Of a DNA stretch of 27,005 nt, positions 21,873 through 27,005 are shown piece after piece. Below the pieces are notes generated by a model. That model saw only the letters and a list, made by a program, of their open reading frames with translations, did no database searches and was not told the origin of the DNA. Within the stretch, counting starts at the first letter, position 1; each line of letters starts with the position of its first letter. The DNA comes from DTYU01 sp040757355 (GTDB lineage Bacteria; Bacillota; Desulfotomaculia; Desulfotomaculales; Ammonificaceae). A program made the translations under genes and the position numbers. Where the stretch lies: contig JBFLWY010000034.1 in NCBI GenBank assembly GCA_040757355.1, positions 1-27,005 of the forward strand, written 5' to 3'.

Positions 21873-22301
21873 ACTTTTCCACCAAAGCGCCGCGGAAAAC
21901 AGGCGGTGCCTGGCCTACCAGGACCATCTTGCTGAAGCGCATAAGGTTTGTTGTGCCAAACATTTCTTCGAGCTGTTCTTCTAAAAGTAAAAAAATAATT
22001 CTCCAGCGGTCCAAGCAATTATTTGTATTGGAATAGTTGACAAGCCAGTGAGGTTTATAATATCATTATTCTGACATTTCAATATTGAGAAAATATGTGC
22101 GCTTAAGAACAAATACAAACAGATTATAAAGAGAATTCCACATAAATCCCCTCTGGTTGTTTTTAATGTCGAGCCTTGCTTGGCGTTTTGTACACGGCTA
22201 CAACACAATTACTTTTTGGGGGGAGGTGCGAGCCACCATCAATTTCTTTCTCCTGATCTGATTAACTGAATGCAAAACAAAAAGGAGGTATTAAGGTCGG
22301 T
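21873..22301. promoter_or_regulatory. Upstream region of the dsr operon
   Basis: 429 bases with no gene. A promoter candidate is at 22037-22063. A long leader of about 230 bases follows. Hairpins CCTGG-CCTA-CCAGG (about 21908-21921) and GTTTG-TTGTGC-CAAAC (about 21947-21962) lie after the nucleotidyltransferase gene and may help end its message. No known riboswitch was recognised. Confidence 0.5.
22037..22063 (+). promoter_or_regulatory. Candidate dsr promoter
   Basis: TTGACA (22037-22042), a perfect -35, is followed by TAATAT (22058-22063) after 15 bases. A perfect TATAAT overlaps at 22056-22061 but is only 13 bases away. The spacing is short, so confidence is moderate. Confidence 0.5.
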
Positions 22302-23729
22302 ATGTCTTTCAAACCACCTGGTCCGAAAGTTCCCCAAAAAGATATCAATTATCAGGAACTCCGCATTTACACTGACCAAGAGTTGCAGGATCCGTCCGAC
22401 GAAGAGTTAAGGAACTTTAAGATAAAGCACGAGATCCCCATGTGTGAGGAGTTGGAGTCCGGTCCGTGGCCGAGCTTTGTGGCCGACTTCAAGGTTGAGG
22501 CCCTGCGGAGAAGGAAGCTGGCCGACGACCGGATGTTTATGGCACGTGAGGTGGTAGAGGATCTGCTTGGTCAGCTCGAGATTTCGTTCGTGGACGGCGA
22601 GACCCACTGGAAACACGGCGGTATCGTGGGCGTCAGCGGTTACGGCGGCGGCGTTATCGGCAGGTACTCCGACCTGCCGGAGAAATTCCCCGGTGTTGCC
22701 CACTTCCACACCATCCGGATCAACCAGCCGGGGGGCAAATTCTATAAAGCCGATCACCTGCGCGCCCTTTGTGATATCTGGGAGCTGCGGGGCAGCGGCA
22801 TATTAAATATGCACGGCTCCACCGGCGACATCGTCTTTCTCGGCACCATCACCGAGCAGCTCGAGCCGATCTTCCAGGAAATGGCCCACCACCTGAGCCA
22901 GGACCTCGGCGGCTCCGGTTCGAACATGCGGACTCCTTCCGACTGTCTTGGTAAGGCTCGCTGCGAATTCGCCCTGTATGACACCTCGGAGATGTGCTAC
23001 GAGATCACCATGGCGTTCCAGGACGAGCTGCACCGCCCGATGTTTCCGTATAAGTTTAAGGTCAAGTGCGACGGCTGCCCCAACTGCTGCGTGGCCTCCA
23101 TCGCCCGTTCCGATTTTGCGATTATCGGGACTTGGCGGGACAACATCCGGATCGACCAGGAGGCTGTCCAGGCTTACATGGCCGGCGAGATTGCGCCCAA
23201 TGCGGGTGCCCTCAGCGGCCGGAACTGGGGCGCATTCGACATCCAGGCGGAGGTCCTTGACCGCTGCCCGTCCAATTGTATGTGGTTAGAGGGCAAGAAG
23301 CTCCGGATTGACGATAAGAACTGCGTCCGCTGCATGCACTGCATCAACACGATGCCGCGGGCCCTGCGGCCCGGTGCCGATACGGGTGTAAGCATCCTCG
23401 TGGGTGCGAAGGCACCGATCCTCGAAGGCGCGCAGATGGCGACAGTGCTTGTCCCCTTTATGGAGGTCGAGCCGCCCTATGATAACGTGAAAGATCTTCT
23501 CAGTAAGATCTTCGAATGGTGGGACGAGCACGGCAAGATGCGCGAGCGGGTGGGCGAGCTGATCCAGCGGATGAGCCTGCAGAAGTTCTGTGAGGCGATC
23601 GGTCTTCCGGTGGCGCCCCAGATGGTCTGGCGGCCGCGGGCCAACCCGTACGTCTTCTGGAAGCCGGAAGAGGTGCCGGGCGGGTTCAAGCGGGATATCA
23701 ACGACTACAGATCGAGACACGCGAGATAG
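22302..23729 (+). CDS. dsrA: Dissimilatory sulfite reductase, alpha subunit
   Basis: DsrA and DsrB form the cytoplasmic alpha2-beta2 enzyme that reduces sulfite with siroheme and [4Fe-4S] centres, the terminal step of sulfate respiration. The 475-residue product has the siroheme-cluster cysteines C215-x5-C221 and C259-x3-C263, and the inserted ferredoxin domain with C322, C326, C341, C344 and C347. No insertion or frameshift is seen. AAGGAGG lies 13 bases ahead of the ATG and a second AAGG is five bases ahead, so the ribosome site is double. It is first in a dsrABD operon. Confidence 0.98.
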   Translation: MSFKPPGPKVPQKDINYQELRIYTDQELQDPSDEELRNFKIKHEIPMCEELESGPWPSFVADFKVEALRRRKLADDRMFMAREVVEDLLGQLEISFVDGETHWKHGGIVGVSGYGGGVIGRYSDLPEKFPGVAHFHTIRINQPGGKFYKADHLRALCDIWELRGSGILNMHGSTGDIVFLGTITEQLEPIFQEMAHHLSQDLGGSGSNMRTPSDCLGKARCEFALYDTSEMCYEITMAFQDELHRPMFPYKFKVKCDGCPNCCVASIARSDFAIIGTWRDNIRIDQEAVQAYMAGEIAPNAGALSGRNWGAFDIQAEVLDRCPSNCMWLEGKKLRIDDKNCVRCMHCINTMPRALRPGADTGVSILVGAKAPILEGAQMATVLVPFMEVEPPYDNVKDLLSKIFEWWDEHGKMRERVGELIQRMSLQKFCEAIGLPVAPQMVWRPRANPYVFWKPEEVPGGFKRDINDYRSRHAR

Positions 23730-23741
23730 GAGGGTGTTAGG

Positions 23742-24929
23742 ATGGGTCTGTCTACGACTAAATTCGGCGTTTACAATCCGGAAAAGCCGAACGAAAACCG
23801 GATTACCGATATCGGGCCCCGCTATTACTGGGACTTTTTCCCGCCCGTTATCCAGCGGAATTACGGCAAGTGGCTCTATCACGAGGTCCTTGAGCCCGGT
23901 GTTCTGGTTCATGTTTCGGAGACGGGTGAAAAGGTTTATACGGTGCGAGTCGGCGGGATGCGCACCATGACGGTGGCCCTCATGAGAGAGGCCTGCGATA
24001 TCGCTGACAAGCACTGCGACGGCTACCTCCGCTTCACCACCCGGAATAACCTCGAGTTCATGTGCGACAGCGCTGAAAAGCTCGAGGCGCTGAAGGCCGA
24101 CCTCAAGAGCCGGAAGTTCTATTCCGGCAGCAATAAGTTCCCGATCGGCGGGACGGGCGCCAGCGTGACCAACATCGTTCATACCCAGGGTTACATCCAC
24201 TGCCACACCCCGGCCACTGACGCTTCATCGATGGTCAAGGCGGTTATGGATGAGATCTACGACTACTTCACCTCGATGAAGCTGCCGGCGAAGGTCCGTG
24301 TTTCGATGGCCTGCTGCCTGAATATGTGCGGCGCCGTACACTGCTCGGACATCGCCCTCTTAGGTTACCACCGGAAGCCTCCCGCCATCGACCACGACTT
24401 TGTGGCCAAGATGTGCGAGATCCCGACGGTTATCGCGTCATGCCCGCTCGGCGCGCTCTCCCCGGCGACGACCGAGGACGGCAAGAAGACCATCAAGGTT
24501 AAGGAAGAGCGGTGTATGTTCTGCGGCAACTGCTACACGATGTGCCCGGCGCTGCCGCTTTCCGACAAGGAGGGCGACGGCGTGGTCATCCTTGCGGGCG
24601 GTAAGCTATCGAACCGGATTACTGAGCCGAAGTTCTCAAAGGTGGTCGTTCCGTTCCTGCCGAACAACTTCCCGCGGTATCCGGAGGTTTGCCAGACCGT
24701 CAGGAAGATAATTGAGGTTTACGCCGCCAATGCGAACAAATACGAACGGCTTGGCGACTGGGCGGAGCGGATCGGCTGGGAGAAGTTCTTCGAGCTGTGC
24801 GAGCTGCCTTTCACCCACCACCTTGTTGACGACTACCGCCTGGCGTATGATACTTACAGAACCAGCACCCTCTTCAAGTATACGGATGCGGCGTGGGCCG
24901 TCTCCAAGGCGGCAGGTGGTATAAAATAA
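23742..24929 (+). CDS. dsrB: Dissimilatory sulfite reductase, beta subunit
   Basis: Partner of DsrA and carrier of the catalytically active siroheme. The 395-residue product has the HTQGYIHC segment (C154), the C-x3-C pair C192/C196 in the MACCLNMCG stretch and the ferredoxin domain with CMFCGNCYTMCPA (C238, C241, C244, C248). The HCHTPATD variant of the first siroheme motif has D where DsrA has the second cysteine, as in other DsrBs. GGAGGG lies just before the ATG, 12 bases after dsrA. Codon use is strongly biased and clean, as expected for a highly expressed operon. Confidence 0.98.
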   Translation: MGLSTTKFGVYNPEKPNENRITDIGPRYYWDFFPPVIQRNYGKWLYHEVLEPGVLVHVSETGEKVYTVRVGGMRTMTVALMREACDIADKHCDGYLRFTTRNNLEFMCDSAEKLEALKADLKSRKFYSGSNKFPIGGTGASVTNIVHTQGYIHCHTPATDASSMVKAVMDEIYDYFTSMKLPAKVRVSMACCLNMCGAVHCSDIALLGYHRKPPAIDHDFVAKMCEIPTVIASCPLGALSPATTEDGKKTIKVKEERCMFCGNCYTMCPALPLSDKEGDGVVILAGGKLSNRITEPKFSKVVVPFLPNNFPRYPEVCQTVRKIIEVYAANANKYERLGDWAERIGWEKFFELCELPFTHHLVDDYRLAYDTYRTSTLFKYTDAAWAVSKAAGGIK

Positions 24930-24961
24930 GTGCCCGCAGGGCATTAAGGAGATGACTTCGA

Positions 24962-25201
24962 ATGGACGAGATGAAACAGGTTATTATTGATTATCTTGCT
25001 TCGGCCAAGAAGTCGAAACACTACATCAAGGACATCGAAAAGGCCGTCAAGCAGAAGATGCCGAACGCCAGCGGGCGGGAGATCAAGAAGGCGGCTACGG
25101 ACCTTGTGACTGAGGGCAAGGTGGCTTACTTCTCTACGGGCAGCACTACCATGTACTGTTTAAAGGGCAGGGAAGCTGAAGTCACGGACAAAGAAGAATA
25201 G
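24962..25201 (+). CDS. dsrD: DsrD, activating partner of dissimilatory sulfite reductase
   Basis: The 79-residue protein is the usual DsrD winged-helix protein found with dsrAB in sulfate and sulfite reducers. It has been reported to act as an allosteric activator of DsrAB. The helices KQVIIDYLASAKKSKHYIKD and GREIKKAATDLVTEGKVAYF, and the wing FSTGSTTMYCL, are conserved. AAGGAG lies about eight bases before the ATG. A small TGCCC-GCA-GGGCA hairpin separates it from dsrB. Its presence, with no dsrEFH seen, argues for the reductive rather than the sulfur-oxidising direction. Confidence 0.95.
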   Translation: MDEMKQVIIDYLASAKKSKHYIKDIEKAVKQKMPNASGREIKKAATDLVTEGKVAYFSTGSTTMYCLKGREAEVTDKEE

Positions 25202-25244
25202 AAGACGCAGTAGGAACGTAGAGAAGCAGAACGAGATCTTATTA

Positions 25245-25278
25245 GGAGGCTGCTCGCCGTCTGCGGAGGGCAGCCTCC
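25245..25278 (+). other. Stem-loop between dsrD and the TPR gene
   Basis: GGAGGCTGC (25245-25253) and GCAGCCTCC (25270-25278) pair perfectly (9 bp). It lacks a T tract, so it is more likely an RNA-stability or partial attenuation structure lowering readthrough into the downstream genes. Confidence 0.6.
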
Positions 25279-25321
25279 ATACTTGATGCATGTAAAGGTT
25301 TGAACGGAGGAGTGATATTGC

Positions 25322-25945
25322 GTGACCGCACCGAAGGACGCGGAAACCTTTATTGCCGAGCAAAAGGGTCTTCTGAAGCAGAACCCTGAATGCTCGACGG
25401 CGCTCTATAACCTTGGCGTTAAAGCCATGGAGGAAGGCCGGCTTGAGGAGGCCGCGGACTGTTTTGAGGAGGCGATCGAATCCGGCGGCCGGATGTTTGA
25501 GGCTTGTGTAAATCTGGGCTACATCTACTACCAATGGGGCGATTTGGAAAGAGTAGTGCTGGCAAACAAGAAGGCGGTTGAGATCGAGCCGCGATATGCC
25601 CGCGGGTATGCCAATTTGGGCTTCGCCTACCTCCAGATGGTTCGGACTGATGAGGCCATCGCAGCGCTCGAGAAGGCGATTGAACTGAACCCGCAGATCG
25701 CTCAGGCCTGGGCCAACCTTGTAAGCGCCTACCTGCAAAAAGGCGATGTCGAAAAGGCGATCGAAACCGGTGAGAAGCTGGTAGAGATGGCGCCTGACTT
25801 CGGTCTCGGGCACAATAACCTCGCCTATGCCTATTACCTGAAAGAAGAACACGTTAAGGCGATTAAGCATCTGGATCTGGCTGTAAAATTCGGTTATCCG
25901 GTACACCACGATTTTCTAAAGGCACTTGAGCCGTACCGCGGATGA
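25322..25945 (+). CDS. Tetratricopeptide repeat (TPR) protein of the dsr cluster
   Basis: The 207-residue product has about five TPR units (for example ALYNLGVKAMEEGRLEEAAD, ACVNLGYIYYQWGDLERVV, GYANLGFAYLQMVRTDEAI, AWANLVSAYLQKGDVEKAI, GHNNLAYAYYLKEEHVKAI). No signal peptide or span, so it is cytoplasmic. TPRs bind other proteins, and the neighbourhood suggests an assembly or regulatory partner of DsrAB or its redox partners. That is inference. GGAGGAG precedes the GTG by about nine bases. The end overlaps the region before the next gene. Confidence 0.85.
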   Translation: MTAPKDAETFIAEQKGLLKQNPECSTALYNLGVKAMEEGRLEEAADCFEEAIESGGRMFEACVNLGYIYYQWGDLERVVLANKKAVEIEPRYARGYANLGFAYLQMVRTDEAIAALEKAIELNPQIAQAWANLVSAYLQKGDVEKAIETGEKLVEMAPDFGLGHNNLAYAYYLKEEHVKAIKHLDLAVKFGYPVHHDFLKALEPYRG

Positions 25946-25958
25946 TGAGAATAGGGTT

Positions 25959-26588
25959 ATGATACCAGAATTGTCCAAACAGTATAAGGAACTGATCGAG
26001 ATGGCTGAGCGGGCATTTGCAGAAATGCAGCGCGGTTACGGTGACCGGATCAAATGCCGGCGCGGCTGTGCGGACTGCTGTCACGCGGTATTTGGCCTTT
26101 TCCTGATCGAAGCGGCTTACATAAAAGAACGGTTTGACCGGCTCGACCGGGCTGCGCAGGAGGAGATCCTCCAACGGGCGGCGCGGATGGATGAGGAACT
26201 GGAACGGATGCACCAAAGACTGGCGCGTTTCGCCGATGAGCCGGTAATGCAGGCCTATGCCCTCTCGCGGGAAAGAGTCAGGTGCCCTCTTTTGAACGAT
26301 AAGGAGGAGTGTGTGCTATACTCCTTCAGGCCTATCACCTGCCGGGTTTACGGGATCCCGGTAACCATACACGGCAGGGCGCAGGTATGCTGGAAGGCGG
26401 GGTTTGCAAAAGGGGAGTCGTATCCCGCGTTTGACCTCGATGCCGTTTACAAAGTCCTCTACCGGTTGTCGAAAGAACTCATGGAGAGCGCCGGCCAGAA
26501 CAATACGGAGCCCGCAGCGATGCTTATATCGGTCTCCAAAGCCTTAAAGATGCCCTACGAAAACCTGGTGAGGGGTGAGTTCGGTTAA
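25959..26588 (+). CDS. YkgJ-family cysteine-cluster protein (Fe-S or Zn binding)
   Basis: A 209-residue cytoplasmic protein of the YkgJ (CxxxCxxCC) family. The N-terminal cluster CRRGCADCC is at about residues 34-42. A second set of cysteines occurs in CPLL, CVLY and ITCRVYGIP (about 108-130). C at QVCWKAG follows. Such clusters bind Fe-S or zinc. The exact function is not known. The frame could start at a TTG at 25926, but the ATG at 25959 lies 13 bases after the TPR stop, with AGGG upstream. With the TPR gene it forms the tail of the dsr operon. Confidence 0.85.
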   Translation: MIPELSKQYKELIEMAERAFAEMQRGYGDRIKCRRGCADCCHAVFGLFLIEAAYIKERFDRLDRAAQEEILQRAARMDEELERMHQRLARFADEPVMQAYALSRERVRCPLLNDKEECVLYSFRPITCRVYGIPVTIHGRAQVCWKAGFAKGESYPAFDLDAVYKVLYRLSKELMESAGQNNTEPAAMLISVSKALKMPYENLVRGEFG

Positions 26589-26613
26589 AAGAGCCTGCAG
26601 CGTTTCTTAAGTC

Positions 26614-27005
26614 TCATATCCCCGAGGAGCAGGTCTGCCTTTTTTGTTCTATCTTTTCAAGCTTTTCGAGCGCCTCTGTTGCAAGCTGTCCAATCGTTTT
26701 CTTAATAATCCGGCCCTCTTCGTAAATCTCAATCTCCTCGCCCTGACCCCGAATTTCAGCCACTGCTTCGCGTGCTTCTGTTAAACCCAGGCTGCCCAGG
26801 AGCCACGCCGCGTAACCCCTGGTTTGTGGGTCGGCGCTGTGGGTTAAAGACACGATTAAAGACAAGCCGCGCCCGGTAACCCTGCTCCGTACCAGGTCGG
26901 GCCTGGCCAGGGCTACCCTTCCGAGGGCTCTCAAAACCTGAGGCTGCAAAAGCTGATCACCGAGAAGCCTGAGCAGGTGAGAAACATAGCCACCGAAGAG
27001 GTCGG
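26614..27005 (-). CDS. HEAT-repeat-like protein, C-terminal part, cut by the window edge
   Basis: The minus-strand frame is open from the right edge to a stop at 26614 (130 residues visible). The visible part is helical: LLRLLGDQLLQPQVLRALGRVAL, then DPQTRGYAAWLLGSLGLTEAREAVAEIRGQ, a pattern of HEAT/Armadillo-type pairs, then a strand EEIEIYEEGRIIKKTIGQLA. The last ends in a charged tail. The start lies beyond the window. It is convergent with the dsr operon. Small HEAT-repeat proteins are often near dsr genes in these organisms, which I recall but cannot check here. Confidence 0.7.
   Translation of the reverse strand, partial: DLFGGYVSHLLRLLGDQLLQPQVLRALGRVALARPDLVRSRVTGRGLSLIVSLTHSADPQTRGYAAWLLGSLGLTEAREAVAEIRGQGEEIEIYEEGRIIKKTIGQLATEALEKLEKIEQKRQTCSSGI

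Noticed and set aside
22407..24944. Several long antisense frames over dsrA and dsrB
   Set aside because: They are shadows of strongly biased codon use in dsrAB.

Overview
The window looks like chromosome from a spore-forming, sulfate- or sulfite-reducing Firmicute of the Desulfotomaculum/Pelotomaculum type. The main evidence is a dissimilatory sulfite reductase operon (dsrA-dsrB-dsrD) on the same stretch as the low-GC Gram-positive spore locus yabE-ksgA-yabG-...-ispE. Strong AGGAGG ribosome sites, frequent GTG/TTG starts and a lipoprotein solute-binding protein agree. No tRNA, rRNA, CRISPR array or transposase gene was seen.

Layout. 1-370: start of a type I restriction R subunit, running off the left edge. 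603-1124: corrinoid adenosyltransferase. 1582-5923: yabE-like 3D/G5 protein, ksgA, ykuK-like gene, a glycosyltransferase on the opposite strand and the spore protease yabG. 5950-6670: two small unknown genes. 6671-7238: repeat-rich spacer with a four-copy inverted repeat. 7239-8198: secreted double CAP-domain protein. 8310-11181: accessory block, mostly minus strand, with a trypsin-fold protease, a small membrane/coiled-coil protein and a tandem family of 33-37 residue single-span membrane microproteins (four intact copies plus decayed ones). 11451-12349: YbaB-like protein and an unknown protein. 12476-17383: liv branched-chain amino acid ABC transporter (minus strand). 17837-19022: DMT/YdcZ-type membrane protein and ZIP metal transporter, convergent. 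19154-21872: ispE, a GntR/FadR regulator, a repeat spacer with a REP-like pair, and a MobA-like nucleotidyltransferase. 22302-26588: dsrA, dsrB, dsrD, a TPR protein and a YkgJ-type cysteine-cluster protein. 26614-27005: end of a HEAT-like protein on the minus strand.

How it works together. DsrAB reduces sulfite with DsrD as its activating partner, and the TPR and YkgJ genes follow as probable accessory genes. The liv genes form one uptake system split by a repeat-filled gap between livH and livM. The most novel-looking part is the microprotein array. Its members share a TRP-LEU-ILE-LEU-rich membrane core, a strong ribosome site and a polar head. Two copies of one promoter-like module sit in front of them. 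Its spacing resembles a mother-cell sporulation promoter and is similar to the putative promoter of yabG, so I infer, without proof, a spore-envelope role.

Several starts were moved using ribosome sites, promoters and terminators, most clearly for ksgA and the ykuK-like gene, where a longer reading would run through a terminator or promoter.
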